64,000 bases of DNA from Pontivivens insulae (GCF_900302495.1 NZ_OMKW01000001.1:434001-498000), one strand, 5' to 3'; numbered from the stretch's first letter, positions 26,460 to 36,352 are shown. The notes: generated by a model from the sequence alone, not told the origin. Program-made: numbers and translations.

Positions 26460-28582
26460 GCGATCCGCTCCGCGAGATCGATTGACAGACGGGAGACCTC
26501 GAACATCTCGGACGCAGGGATCGGCGTCGGATCTCCTTTTCTGACAGCCTCAATGAAGGCGTGTGCACATGCGGCGTGCCCCTTGTCCTGACGCCACTGC
26601 CGCATCCGCGAGAAGCCTTTCCAGTTGTAGCCGCGCAGATGCCGGAAATTGTCGAGATAGAGCGCCTGTCCCCCGCAAAAGACCTCGAACCGTTCTTTCG
26701 GAAGGGATTGCGGACCGTTCGCGAGGTACTGGATGGTCGAGAGGCTCCCATCCTCTCCTCGCAGCGAAATTGCCACGCTGTCGCGGGTGGGCGTGTCCAT
26801 CGCCATGATTTGAGCGTCGGCAATCCGCGATCCCATCATATCCCGCGCAAGGTCCAGGAAGTGGCAGGCCTCCCCGATGATGCGGCCACCGCCGATCTTT
26901 CGATCCTGCGTCCAGTGGTCAGCCGGAATGGCGCCTGCATTGATGTTCATCGAAACCGCGATGGGGGCACCTTTCGCCCGGATCAGCGATTTCATCTTTT
27001 CCACCTGCGGGGCAAAGCGGCGATTGAAGCCGACCATCACCTGCAGGTGCGGTGCTGCGGCAGTCGCGGCCTCAATCCGGTCCAACTCATCATGCGTCAG
27101 TGCCAGCGGTTTTTCGATGAACACATGCTTGCCCGCGCCAAGGGCTGCGCAGACTTGATCGGCGTGCAAATCGTGGCGGGTCGAAATCACCACGATGTTG
27201 ACGTCCGGATCGGTGAGCACGGCTTCGAAATCGGTGGAACTGTTCGCAAACCCCAGCTGACGCGCAACCGTCGTACCGCTGATGCCCGCCTGCGAAACTA
27301 TGGTGTGAAGCTGGGCACCTGCCTTTTTGAAGGCTGGCCCCAACGTGCGGGCTGTATGGTTCCCGGCGCCGATCATCGCGATCGCCGGTCCGTTCTCTGC
27401 GCGCTTCTCCTGCGCGGGAACGGCAACATTAGGCGCACGTAAGTCTGCCTCAGGCAGGTCCTCCGCCGTTCGATACGTCAAAAGGATACCAAGCGTCTCT
27501 GCCGATGCATTCGCAAGCGCCTCATAGGCTTCTTCGGCCTGATCGATATCGAAACGGTCCGTCATCATGTCGCTCACATCGAGCTGACCACACGCCATCA
27601 GGCCCAGCACTGCTTCGAAATTCCGCTGCTCCGTCCAACGGACGAAGCCGGGCGGATAGTCGAAACCGGCCGTTTCGTAGTCGGGATCGTAGCGGCCCGG
27701 TCCGTAGGAGCAACTGACCTGGAATGTCAGCTCCTTCTCGTAGAAATCCGCGCGCGAAAGCTCAAGCCCGGCCACACCGACGAGAATGATCCGCCCGCGC
27801 TTCCGAGACATCTTTGCCGCGTGGCTGACCGGATCGTTGCTCGTCGTCGCAGCAGTGATCAGAACACCGTCAACACCACCGACGCTGTGACCGATCATCG
27901 CTGACACCGCCGCGACCGGATCAACGCTATCGCCCAGCTGGACCGTTTCCGCCCCATAGCGACGCGCAAGCTCAAGACGGCTGGCGCTGTAGTCGAGCCC
28001 AATCACGCGGCAGCCATTCGCCCGCAGGATCTGCACTGTTATAAGACCGATCAGACCAAGCCCGGAAACAACAAAGGTCTCGCCCAATGTCGGCTTGGCC
28101 AGCCGGACCCCCTGCAACGCGATCGCCCCCAGAACCGTGAAGGCCGCTGCGTCGTCACTCACTGTATCGGGGATTTTGGCGCACATATTCTTGCCGACGC
28201 ATACAGCTTCGGCATGGTGCCCGTTCGACACGACACGGTCCTCGACCGCAAAGCCCTCAACCAGCCCGCCAGTTTCCAGCACCTGCCCGACGTTGCAGTA
28301 GCCCAGCGGCAAGGGCTGACCCAACTTGTGAAACACAGCCTCCAGCGTCGGTGCGATGCCGTTTGTCCGCATCTTGTTCAGCACCTCGCGCACGCGCTCC
28401 GGCTGCTGCCGCGCCTTCCCGATGAAGCCCGCCCGCCCGAACTCGACCAGCATCCGCTCGGTCCCCGGAGACACTAGCGTCCGGCTGGTTCTGACAATCA
28501 CATCCTGTGGACCGGGGGCGGGGCAGGGGATCTCGGTCAACTCGGTCTTGCCCGAGCCCAGATTTTGCAGAATTTGTTTCAT
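26456..28582 (-). CDS. Two-domain oxidoreductase: zinc-type alcohol dehydrogenase fused to Gfo/Idh/MocA
   Basis: 708 residues from ATG 28582. Residues about 1-370 form an alcohol-dehydrogenase-like part (GroES-like SPGTERMLVEFGRAG, then the NAD-binding VVSGLGLIGLITVQIL). Residues about 400-708 form a Gfo/Idh/MocA part with AMIGAGNHTARTL and the signature HVFIEKPLA. I do not see the catalytic zinc Cys of true alcohol dehydrogenases in the first domain. The same fusion recurs in surface-glycan loci beside heparinase-like proteins. Substrate unknown, perhaps a 3-keto nucleotide sugar. Confidence 0.85.
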   Translation of the reverse strand: MKQILQNLGSGKTELTEIPCPAPGPQDVIVRTSRTLVSPGTERMLVEFGRAGFIGKARQQPERVREVLNKMRTNGIAPTLEAVFHKLGQPLPLGYCNVGQVLETGGLVEGFAVEDRVVSNGHHAEAVCVGKNMCAKIPDTVSDDAAAFTVLGAIALQGVRLAKPTLGETFVVSGLGLIGLITVQILRANGCRVIGLDYSASRLELARRYGAETVQLGDSVDPVAAVSAMIGHSVGGVDGVLITAATTSNDPVSHAAKMSRKRGRIILVGVAGLELSRADFYEKELTFQVSCSYGPGRYDPDYETAGFDYPPGFVRWTEQRNFEAVLGLMACGQLDVSDMMTDRFDIDQAEEAYEALANASAETLGILLTYRTAEDLPEADLRAPNVAVPAQEKRAENGPAIAMIGAGNHTARTLGPAFKKAGAQLHTIVSQAGISGTTVARQLGFANSSTDFEAVLTDPDVNIVVISTRHDLHADQVCAALGAGKHVFIEKPLALTHDELDRIEAATAAAPHLQVMVGFNRRFAPQVEKMKSLIRAKGAPIAVSMNINAGAIPADHWTQDRKIGGGRIIGEACHFLDLARDMMGSRIADAQIMAMDTPTRDSVAISLRGEDGSLSTIQYLANGPQSLPKERFEVFCGGQALYLDNFRHLRGYNWKGFSRMRQWRQDKGHAACAHAFIEAVRKGDPTPIPASEMFEVSRLSIDLAERIA

Positions 28583-28645
28583 GCCTGTGGAGATACTGGC
28601 TAAGAAGACCGAATAACAGAGCCTTTTCATAAGGGATCGGAAATC

Positions 28646-29731
28646 GTGTCCGACAGGCAAGACGCCGCTTCAGGCCCCATCGGTAAACTCGGGCAAAACA
28701 ACTTCGATCTTGTGCGGCTTTTCGCGGCGACACAGGTAGCGCTTCTTCACATGATCTCGCACCTGCAGATGGATGGCGCGATTGCCGTGCCGCTCGCATG
28801 GTTCCTGTCCTATTTTCCCGGCGTTCCGATCTTCTTTTTCGTGAGCGGGTTCCTGATTTCCCGCAGCTACCTGCGCAGTTCGAATTGGCGCTCATATGCC
28901 ATGAACCGGTTTTTGCGTCTCTATCCTGCGCTTGCGGCCTGTTTCGTCGTTTCGGTGCTACTGGTCGCCGCGTCGGGATATTTCAGCGAGACGCCGCCCC
29001 CGCTGAACGATTTCGCTGTATGGATCGCGGCACAACTGACGGTCCTGCAAGTCTACAATCCCGATTTCTTGCGCGGGTTCGGTGTGGGCGTTCTGAACGG
29101 TAGCCTGTGGACGATCCCCGTCGAGATGCAATTCTACATCGCGTTCCCGATCTTGATCGCACTCCTCGGGCCGGGGCGGCGGGCGCTCGCCCTTGCGGCC
29201 GTGGGCTTCATTGCGATCTACATCGGATTTGGCGTGCTTGCGCGCAATGGCGGTCTAGTTGCCAAATTGGTCAGCGTGACGTTCCTGCCGTGGTTCGGGC
29301 TATTCCTGCTGGGCGTTCTGGCCTCCCTGTCGTGGGAGCGCCTGAGACCATTCGTAGAAGGGACGTTCATCTGGTGGGCCGCCGCCTATGCGGCTGCGCA
29401 CGCGCTGTCTGCGACACTTCTTCCCAGCTGGGGTCAGTTGGGAAACATGATGAGCCTGCCCTATGTCTTCGTCCTGTGTGGGCTGGTGCTGTCTGCCGCG
29501 TTCACGCGTCGGGGACTTGCGGACCGCCTGCTGCACAAGAACGACGTGTCTTACGGCATCTACATCTACCACATGCCGTTCGTGAACCTCGCGCTGTACT
29601 GGGGTCTCGCAGGATCCGCGGGTGGTGTTGGACTGGTGCTTGCGGGCACGTTCGGCTTTGCAGCTCTGTCGTGGTTCGTCGTAGAGCGGCCTGCGCTGCG
29701 CATGAAACCGACAGTGTTGATCCGGCGGTGA
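28646..29731 (+). CDS. Membrane acyltransferase, acyltransferase-3 family
   Basis: 361 residues with about ten membrane helices. The family pattern is clear: FDLVRLFAATQVALLHMISH with the conserved Arg and His near the start, the SGFLISRSYLR loop, and the late SYGIYIYHMPFV. These enzymes O-acetylate cell-surface sugars using cytoplasmic acetyl-CoA. The start is GTG 28646, behind AAGGGATCGG. Divergent from the two-domain oxidoreductase (63-bp gap) and followed by a second acyltransferase. Confidence 0.88.
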   Translation: MSDRQDAASGPIGKLGQNNFDLVRLFAATQVALLHMISHLQMDGAIAVPLAWFLSYFPGVPIFFFVSGFLISRSYLRSSNWRSYAMNRFLRLYPALAACFVVSVLLVAASGYFSETPPPLNDFAVWIAAQLTVLQVYNPDFLRGFGVGVLNGSLWTIPVEMQFYIAFPILIALLGPGRRALALAAVGFIAIYIGFGVLARNGGLVAKLVSVTFLPWFGLFLLGVLASLSWERLRPFVEGTFIWWAAAYAAAHALSATLLPSWGQLGNMMSLPYVFVLCGLVLSAAFTRRGLADRLLHKNDVSYGIYIYHMPFVNLALYWGLAGSAGGVGLVLAGTFGFAALSWFVVERPALRMKPTVLIRR

Positions 29732-29824
29732 GGGACGAACTGCCCATAATCTCTTGACCGGAACGGCGGGACGGGTCAGTGCGATGGACATATAGAACCT
29801 GCTCCGATTGCGCTGAGATACGAT

Positions 29825-31861
29825 ATGACGCACCCAATCCCCTACAGACCCGAAATCGATGGACTAAGAGCGATCGCCGTCGGTGCAGTGGTGCTCTATC
29901 ACGCTGAGTTCATCGCGGGTAGCGCGAGCCCGGTCTCTGGCGGATATCTGGGCGTGGATATCTTCTTCGTCATCTCCGGCTACCTGATCACCTCGATCCT
30001 CGTGAACCAGATCGGTAACGGGACATTCTCTTTCGCGACATTCTACGCCCGGCGGATCCGCAGGCTTCTACCCGCACTCATGGCAGTCATCGTCGCTTCC
30101 TCAATCACAGGCTGGTTCCTCCTGCTGCCACCCGACTTTGTCGGCTTCGCGAAATCCGTCCTCTCGACCATCGTGTTCGGAGCGAATTTCTGGTTCTGGA
30201 GCGACATAGGCTATTGGCAGGCGGACAGCGCTCAGGTGCCGCTGCTGCATACATGGTCACTCGCGGTAGAAGAGCAATATTACCTGCTTTTCCCGCTTTT
30301 CCTGACCCTGCTTTTGCCATGGTCGGCGTTGGGGGTCAGGTATCTCGTCATCTGCCTCGGGATCGCATCACTGATCCTCGCGCAAGTTCTGGTTTATGCT
30401 GCGCCGGACGCGGGGTTCTACCTGCTTCCGTCACGTGCATGGGAGCTTCTTGCCGGAAGCTATCTCGCATTGCGCGAGCCCGCAAGAAACGCCCCCGCAA
30501 CTGCGCGTCAGGCAACAATTTGGCCGTTGTTTGGGATGTTCTGGATCGTTCTGTCGATCATTCTGTTTTCGGGCGGGACGGAGCATCCCTCAGTCATAAC
30601 TGTCATTCCGGTAGGCTGTACTATGCTTATCATCTGGTATTGCAACGGACGTGACATATTAAGCCGGATACTGGGCAGTAAGCTGTTCGTATTTTTCGGG
30701 CTGATCTCTTATAGCTTCTACCTTTGGCATTACCCGGTCTTCGCCTTCTTTCGCATCAAGATGGCGACCTACTCGGTCTATGACATCGCGGGCTGGATCG
30801 GGATCGCCTTCGTTCTGTCAGTCATCAGCTACTACCTCATCGAGCAGCCGTTCCGCAGAAGACTCCCGTTTCGGTTGGTTGCCGGTTTCGTGATTGCGAC
30901 AAGCCTTGCCGCAGCCGCTTTTGCGGTGCAGGTCATTCGCATGGATGGGTATCCTGACCGGATGCCGCATATCCTGTCGGAAGACTTCACGCATTACCCT
31001 TGGTTGATCATGCGCAATGAGGCGGATGAGCATTGCTTCGGCGACTACGGGAAGGAGAGCTTCTGCGTCTTCGAGCCGGACGCGGCGCGCGGGGACGTGA
31101 TCCTTGCGGGTGACTCCACCATGGAGGCACTTTCCGTTGCGCTGACGCCCCGCCTCTTGGAGCAGGATCAGCGGGTGACAAGCCTCAACAGCTCAGCCTG
31201 CTTCTTCCTGCCCGGGTTCCGTGCCATGAATAGTGGCCAACCGAGAGTAGTCCCGGACACACCGTGCGATTTCGACTACCAGGCGCGCCGACTCGCCGAG
31301 ATCGAGGCGATACGTAACGCGACCGTTATTTTAGGCGGCGCATTTGACCTTTACCTCGAAAATACATCTTACGGTTTCGAAGCAGAGGACGGACGCACTC
31401 CAATCGCGACCGGGTATGTCAACGCTGTCAACACGCTTCTGGCAGGCGGTTATCGCGTCGTTCAGATTGCTCCATTTCCGCGTTTTGACGACAATGTGAG
31501 TCAAGCAATTCAGCGTGAAATTCAAGCGATCCGCAGCAGTGACGGCGTGCCGGTCAGTGAAGACGATTTGGTGGCGTTCGAAGCCCGCATTCGGTCAGTA
31601 TTGTCTTATCCCGAAAGCCGTTATACCGAAAGAACTGAGGCCGCCTTCGCAACGTTCGGTAGAATTGATCACCACGCCTATACCGTTGTCGAAGTTGCGT
31701 CGCTGTTTTGTGACACACTCGTCGCCGATACATGTCTTAGCAACAGCGGACAGAGGATGTATTTCTCAGATCAATTACACCCGGGGCGATATGGGGGCGC
31801 ACTGATCGCTGACGCCGTTTTGGACCACCTTGCCGCCGAGGGGATTATTCGCCCCGAATAA
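29825..31861 (+). CDS. Acyltransferase-3 with C-terminal SGNH hydrolase domain (OafA-like)
   Basis: 678 residues. Residues about 1-380 are a membrane acyltransferase domain (PEIDGLRAIAVGAVVLYHAE, LGVDIFFVISGYLIT, HTWSLAVEEQYYLLFP). Residues about 400-678 are a periplasmic SGNH domain with the nucleophile block VILAGDSTMEALS and the late catalytic SDQLHPGRYGG. This OafA-like architecture O-acetylates glycans in the periplasm. With the preceding gene it suggests two acetylation sites. The last 17 bases overlap the convergent Gfo/Idh gene. Confidence 0.9.
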   Translation: MTHPIPYRPEIDGLRAIAVGAVVLYHAEFIAGSASPVSGGYLGVDIFFVISGYLITSILVNQIGNGTFSFATFYARRIRRLLPALMAVIVASSITGWFLLLPPDFVGFAKSVLSTIVFGANFWFWSDIGYWQADSAQVPLLHTWSLAVEEQYYLLFPLFLTLLLPWSALGVRYLVICLGIASLILAQVLVYAAPDAGFYLLPSRAWELLAGSYLALREPARNAPATARQATIWPLFGMFWIVLSIILFSGGTEHPSVITVIPVGCTMLIIWYCNGRDILSRILGSKLFVFFGLISYSFYLWHYPVFAFFRIKMATYSVYDIAGWIGIAFVLSVISYYLIEQPFRRRLPFRLVAGFVIATSLAAAAFAVQVIRMDGYPDRMPHILSEDFTHYPWLIMRNEADEHCFGDYGKESFCVFEPDAARGDVILAGDSTMEALSVALTPRLLEQDQRVTSLNSSACFFLPGFRAMNSGQPRVVPDTPCDFDYQARRLAEIEAIRNATVILGGAFDLYLENTSYGFEAEDGRTPIATGYVNAVNTLLAGGYRVVQIAPFPRFDDNVSQAIQREIQAIRSSDGVPVSEDDLVAFEARIRSVLSYPESRYTERTEAAFATFGRIDHHAYTVVEVASLFCDTLVADTCLSNSGQRMYFSDQLHPGRYGGALIADAVLDHLAAEGIIRPE

Positions 31862-33059
31862 ATTTCTGTGCGCTACGTTCCAGCGTTGCGTCATCTGGGC
31901 GATCAAAAGATGATGTTGCGTGATGCGGCGTCAGCAAGACTTCACGAGCAAGGTTTCGCTGCAAACCCGATGCAGTAAGCAGCAGCGCTTTTGCCTCTAA
32001 ATCGATACACCGGCGGATGTATTCGGCAAATTCCATCGCATCCGCGCAGCGGGACGCACTCAACAACTCCCTCAATGCCTCTGCCCCAAGGGTATCATCA
32101 GGCAGCGTCAGATCGAGCAAAGCACGAATGCTGCGCGCCAGCGGACGCTCGGCAGACTGCCACTCCTCCCGCGTACTAAGAACCTCGTCGTTCACCGTGA
32201 TCGTACCTGGTTCAACCGCGTAGTCGATGGCCAGTTTCCTATCCCGGCGCGTTCTGGCAGTTAGTCTACGTTCGCGTCTGTAAGCGTTGCGCGAAATCGT
32301 CAATGTGAGGTTTGCGGATGGACGACTGTTTGCCTCAAGCTCGCAATCGATTGTCAGCCCGCGACCATCGATATGAAACTTTGGTGTTGCAGATGTAACC
32401 CGAACACCCGGTAGGAAAAGATCGACAATCGACCAGATGTGCGATGCTTGATCAAGTGCTATGTGTGTGGCCCAGTTTGCTGATTTGGCGGCACCTCCTC
32501 GTTGCTCCTCAGCCGGGTCGCACCAACTAGCTTCCATCTCAAGCACATCGTCTCGTGCACATAGCGCTGCGAATTGCTGTATGTAGGAGGTCGCGCGAAA
32601 TTCGTAGTTCACGAACAGCTCAACCGGAGCCTTACAAATCTCGATCATCCGAGCTGCAGCCTCAGGGTTTGAAGCCATTGGCTTCTCAACCAATACCCGT
32701 TTAGGTGAACAGAGCCGCACGATGGCTGCAACATCTACTTCATGCTGAGGAGTAGCTGAAGCAACTATCGCAAGATCAAGCTCCGGCCAGCCATCCACCT
32801 CCGCCAAAGCTTCACATACTGTCAACTCTAGGCCCGGTCTCGCTCCTGTCACCCCTTCAGCGAAGCGCCTCGCTGCGTGAGTACCCTTTCCGGCCACCCA
32901 GATGAAGCGGGACCCGTCGACTAGAACGTCCGTCAGCACTCTTGCCAACACTATACTCCAGCGCCCACCACCGCGCAAAAGCACTGTTCTGGAGTCGCTG
33001 TTGACAGCCGTCACTAATACACCTCTGCACATTACTTCGCTGCTCGTATTGCCGATCAT
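31845..33059 (-). CDS. Gfo/Idh/MocA family oxidoreductase
   Basis: 404 residues. The N-terminal dinucleotide-binding domain contains ELDLAIVASATPQHEVDV and the family signature RVLVEKPMASNPEAAARMIE. The usual GxGxxG loop is less regular here (LLRGGGRWSIVLARVL). ATG 33032 is an alternative start. It is divergent from rfbF with only 48 bp between, so it probably serves the same glycan, oxidising or reducing a nucleotide sugar of unknown identity. Confidence 0.8.
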   Translation of the reverse strand: MIGNTSSEVMCRGVLVTAVNSDSRTVLLRGGGRWSIVLARVLTDVLVDGSRFIWVAGKGTHAARRFAEGVTGARPGLELTVCEALAEVDGWPELDLAIVASATPQHEVDVAAIVRLCSPKRVLVEKPMASNPEAAARMIEICKAPVELFVNYEFRATSYIQQFAALCARDDVLEMEASWCDPAEEQRGGAAKSANWATHIALDQASHIWSIVDLFLPGVRVTSATPKFHIDGRGLTIDCELEANSRPSANLTLTISRNAYRRERRLTARTRRDRKLAIDYAVEPGTITVNDEVLSTREEWQSAERPLARSIRALLDLTLPDDTLGAEALRELLSASRCADAMEFAEYIRRCIDLEAKALLLTASGLQRNLAREVLLTPHHATSSFDRPDDATLERSAQKFIRGE

Positions 33060-33107
33060 TTAGTGGCATACAGCGCTCAGCGCCATTTAACTCCGAGAAG
33101 AGAAACT

Positions 33108-33890
33108 ATGAAAGTCGTTATCCTAGCAGGTGGCTTTGGAACACGTATTCGAGACGTGAGTGAGGACGTCCCGAAACCTATGATCCCCATTGGTCCATAT
33201 CCAATCCTCTGGCATATAATGAAAATCTATGCAGGATTTGGGCACAAAGAATTTGTGGTATGCCTTGGCCACAAAGGTAACGTCATCAAAGACTTCTTCC
33301 TCAACTTACGCGCGCGCACCCGCAATCTGACGGTTGATTTTGCTAATGACGGCGAGATCCTGTTCCACGACGAAGTCGAAGCGCTCGATTGGAAGGTAAC
33401 GCTTGTTGACACCGGCCAGACTGCAATGACCGGTGCCCGAATTGGTGCAATCCGTGAGTATATTGGTGATGAAGATTTCATGCTGACCTACGGTGATGGT
33501 GTTAGCGACGTGGACATAGGTAAGCTAGTCGCTTTCCACAAAGACAGTGGTCGGGTTCTTACAGTAACAGGGGTGCGCCCTCCTGGCCGCTTTGGGGAGA
33601 TCGTCGCCAACGAAACAGGTATCGTGAGTGGGTTCAACGAGAAGCCTCAAACCTCCGGCGGGCGAATTTCCGGTGGGTTCTTCGTCGCCACCTCGAAACT
33701 GTTCGACTACCTCGAAGACCGAGACGATTTGGTGTTTGAGCAGGAACCGGTTAACGCTATCGTCGCAGATGGTCAGCTCGCCATGTATTCCCATGATGGG
33801 TTCTGGCAGCCGATGGACACCTCACGCGAGTACCGGCTGCTGAACGATCTGTATAAGTCAGGCAACTCCCCATGGTTGCCGAAGCTATGA
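33108..33890 (+). CDS. rfbF: Glucose-1-phosphate cytidylyltransferase
   Basis: 260 residues, start 33108. It makes CDP-glucose from CTP and glucose 1-phosphate, the entry to CDP-linked 6-deoxy and 3,6-dideoxy sugars. Signature parts are VILAGGFGTRIRDVSE with DVPKPMIPIG, PILWHIMKIYAGFGHKEFV, and the metal-binding FMLTYGDGVSDVDIG. The stop overlaps the rfbG start (ATGA). First gene of a five-gene operon. Confidence 0.95.
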   Translation: MKVVILAGGFGTRIRDVSEDVPKPMIPIGPYPILWHIMKIYAGFGHKEFVVCLGHKGNVIKDFFLNLRARTRNLTVDFANDGEILFHDEVEALDWKVTLVDTGQTAMTGARIGAIREYIGDEDFMLTYGDGVSDVDIGKLVAFHKDSGRVLTVTGVRPPGRFGEIVANETGIVSGFNEKPQTSGGRISGGFFVATSKLFDYLEDRDDLVFEQEPVNAIVADGQLAMYSHDGFWQPMDTSREYRLLNDLYKSGNSPWLPKL

Positions 33891-34966
33891 GTCTATCGAT
33901 GGAATCTCTTACTCGTGCTTATCGTGGACGACGCGTATTCGTGACTGGGCACACTGGCTTCAAGGGCACTTGGCTGAGCACATTGCTGCACGATCTTGGG
34001 GCCGAAGTCTGCGGATTTGCACTGGCGCCAAACACATCGCCCAATCACTTCGATGTGCTGGGTCTAACGAACGCGATGCACTCCGTCATCGGCAACGTGG
34101 ACGACCTCGATCATCTGCGGGGCACGATGGCTGAATTCGCGCCTGAAATCGTGTTCCACCTCGCCGCTCAACCGCTTGTACGGCAGTCCTATCACGACCC
34201 GGTTGAGACCTTTCGCAGCAATGTTCTGGGCGCGACGCATTTGCTGGAGGCCGTGCGACAGACAGACAGCATACGCTCGCTGGTGTTCATCACGTCGGAC
34301 AAGGCCTACGAGAATGTAGAGTGGGTCTGGGGCTACCGCGAAACAGACCGTCTGGGCGGACAGGATCCTTACAGCGCCTCGAAGGGAGCAGCCGAGATCG
34401 TGTACTCCTCTTACGAGCGGTCGTTCTTCGCGCACAGACCCGACCTTGCCTGCGCTGTTGCGCGCGCGGGGAACGTGATCGGAGGTGGCGACTGGTCAGC
34501 AGACCGGATCATCCCCGACTGCGTACGCGCCATCGAGGCGGGTGAACCGATCAGGTTGCGGAACCCGAATGCGACGCGGCCTTGGCAGCACGTGCTCGAA
34601 CCCCTCTCCGGCTATGTTCTGCTGGGCGAACGCCTGCTCAACGCCCCCGGGCAGGGCAAGGGCGCCTGGAATTTCGGCCCCTCCACGCATGAGGTGCGCA
34701 CCGTCAAGGATGTCGCCGACGCGATCATCGCGCATCTGGGAAGCGGGCAGGTCAAGATCGAGCAGACCGAAGGTCAGCCACACGAAGCCCAACTGCTCCA
34801 ACTAAACTGCGACAAGGCCCATCAGTTCCTCAACTGGCGACCACGTTGGGGCGTCGACAAGACACTCGAGGCGACCGCGCGCTGGTATGCGGAATTTATT
34901 AAGGGCGCTGACATGCAGGCGGTCACGCGGGCGCAAATCGCCGAGTATTTCGAGGGCTCCGCATGA
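33887..34966 (+). CDS. rfbG: CDP-glucose 4,6-dehydratase
   Basis: 359 residues from ATG 33887, overlapping the rfbF stop; an in-frame ATG at 33872 lies inside rfbF. It converts CDP-glucose to CDP-4-keto-6-deoxyglucose. The NAD-binding loop is FVTGHTGFKGTWLSTLL, the catalytic Y-x3-K is in DPYSASKGAAEIVY, and TRPWQHVLEPLSGY is typical of this enzyme. The stop overlaps the next gene's start. Confidence 0.95.
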   Translation: MSLSMESLTRAYRGRRVFVTGHTGFKGTWLSTLLHDLGAEVCGFALAPNTSPNHFDVLGLTNAMHSVIGNVDDLDHLRGTMAEFAPEIVFHLAAQPLVRQSYHDPVETFRSNVLGATHLLEAVRQTDSIRSLVFITSDKAYENVEWVWGYRETDRLGGQDPYSASKGAAEIVYSSYERSFFAHRPDLACAVARAGNVIGGGDWSADRIIPDCVRAIEAGEPIRLRNPNATRPWQHVLEPLSGYVLLGERLLNAPGQGKGAWNFGPSTHEVRTVKDVADAIIAHLGSGQVKIEQTEGQPHEAQLLQLNCDKAHQFLNWRPRWGVDKTLEATARWYAEFIKGADMQAVTRAQIAEYFEGSA

Positions 34967-35412
34967 TTCACGACGTTGTCATCACACCGCTCAGGCAGAT
35001 CTTCGACGAGCGCGGCAAGGTCATGCACATGATGCGCGATGATAGCCCGGTCTTTCGCAAATTTGGGGAGGTATATTTCTCATGCACCTATCCTGGTGCG
35101 GTAAAGGCATGGCATCTGCACAAGCGCATGACGCTCAACTACGCCGTGCTTGTTGGACAGCTGAAGGTCGTTCTCTTCGACGGACGGGATGACAGCCCAA
35201 CGAAAGGCGTTGTACAGGAACTGTTCATTTCGCCCGAAAACTACCAGCTGGTCACGGTGCCGCCGGGCATTTGGAACGGGTTTAAGGGGATCGGTGACAA
35301 GATGTCTATCGTCGCAAACTGCGCCGACCTGGCCCACGACCCAGGTGAAATCATCCGCAAACCGGCCTTTGACTCGTCGATTCCATATGATTGGGCCCTC
35401 AAACACAGATAA
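34963..35412 (+). CDS. RmlC-like cupin, dTDP-4-dehydrorhamnose 3,5-epimerase related
   Basis: 149 residues, shorter than RmlC (about 180). The cupin barrel shows as GAVKAWHLHKRMTLNYAVL and GQLKVVLFDGRDDSPTKG, then VPPGIWNGFKGIGD. The W-H-x-H pattern belongs to the RmlC-related branch seen beside CDP- and GDP-sugar genes. It probably epimerises the 4-keto product of RfbG before reduction or methylation; the exact position is uncertain. Translationally coupled to rfbG by ATGA. Confidence 0.85.
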   Translation: MIHDVVITPLRQIFDERGKVMHMMRDDSPVFRKFGEVYFSCTYPGAVKAWHLHKRMTLNYAVLVGQLKVVLFDGRDDSPTKGVVQELFISPENYQLVTVPPGIWNGFKGIGDKMSIVANCADLAHDPGEIIRKPAFDSSIPYDWALKHR

Positions 35413-35425
35413 GGCGGTCCGCACC

Positions 35426-36352
35426 ATGCCGAAAGTCGTTATAACGGGCGCAACAGGGCTGCTGGGGGGACGCCTGGCCGAGTTTCTGAACGCCTCTGGC
35501 CGCTTCGACGTTATCCGTACGTCCCGTAAGGCCCGGACAGGCTTTCACCGCTTTGATCTAAGCGCCCAAGAGATGCACGCAGACGTTCTCAACGGTGTGG
35601 ACTGGGTGGTTCATGCAGCAGGAATGAACGCAGCGGCCTGCGCGAAGGATCCGTCCCTCGCGGCCGAGACAAACGGTGCGGAGACGGCCGCGCTTGCGCA
35701 ACTGGCCGCCCGAAATGGCGTATCGGGATTTACGTTTCTGTCTACAGCCCATGTCTATGACGCCCCACTTTGTGGTCATCTGGACGAGACGTTCCCCCCG
35801 CGCAATGAGCACCCTTACGCGACCAGCAACCTACTTGGCGAAACCGGGCTACTTGGCGTGGCAGAGAAAACCGAGCTCACCGCTCAAATTATCCGCCTGT
35901 CCAACGGTTTCGGCGCACCCGTCGATCCTAAGGCGGATTGCTGGATGCTGGTGCTCAACGACATCGCTCGGCAGATTGCCGAACGGGGGGAAGCGCGCCT
36001 GCAATCCTCCGGCGAGCAATTACGCGATTTCGTCGCAATTACTAACATCTGTGAGGCGCTTTCACATCTGATACAGGCAACTACACCCGGTGTATTCAAT
36101 GTTGCGTCTGGTCAGGCGCAACCCGTGCGCACGCTCGTGGATCAGCTCGTCGGCATTGCTAGCCGCGATCTCGGCCGGGAGGTTGCATTGACGACGGCGC
36201 CCCTTACAGGAGAACCGCAACCCGATCTGACACTCGACACGTCGCGCCTGCGTGCAACGGGGGCACCCGTTCCCGATGCGGCATCCACCCAAGCCGAACT
36301 GGAGCGCCTCTGGTCATTCTGTCGGCGGGAGTTCGAGGGAAATTCCTCTTGA
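35426..36352 (+). CDS. NAD-dependent epimerase/dehydratase-like SDR with altered catalytic motif
   Basis: 308 residues, start ATG 35426, 13 bases after the RmlC-like gene. The Rossmann loop ITGATGLLGGRL and TFLSTAHVYD are typical of extended SDRs that reduce a 4-keto sugar, which is the role expected here. The catalytic Y-x3-K is changed: residues 131-135 read YATSN (codon AAC), so Asn stands where Lys is expected. Either another Lys substitutes, the enzyme works differently, or it is inactive. Its stop overlaps the next gene's TTG. Confidence 0.82.
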   Translation: MPKVVITGATGLLGGRLAEFLNASGRFDVIRTSRKARTGFHRFDLSAQEMHADVLNGVDWVVHAAGMNAAACAKDPSLAAETNGAETAALAQLAARNGVSGFTFLSTAHVYDAPLCGHLDETFPPRNEHPYATSNLLGETGLLGVAEKTELTAQIIRLSNGFGAPVDPKADCWMLVLNDIARQIAERGEARLQSSGEQLRDFVAITNICEALSHLIQATTPGVFNVASGQAQPVRTLVDQLVGIASRDLGREVALTTAPLTGEPQPDLTLDTSRLRATGAPVPDAASTQAELERLWSFCRREFEGNSS

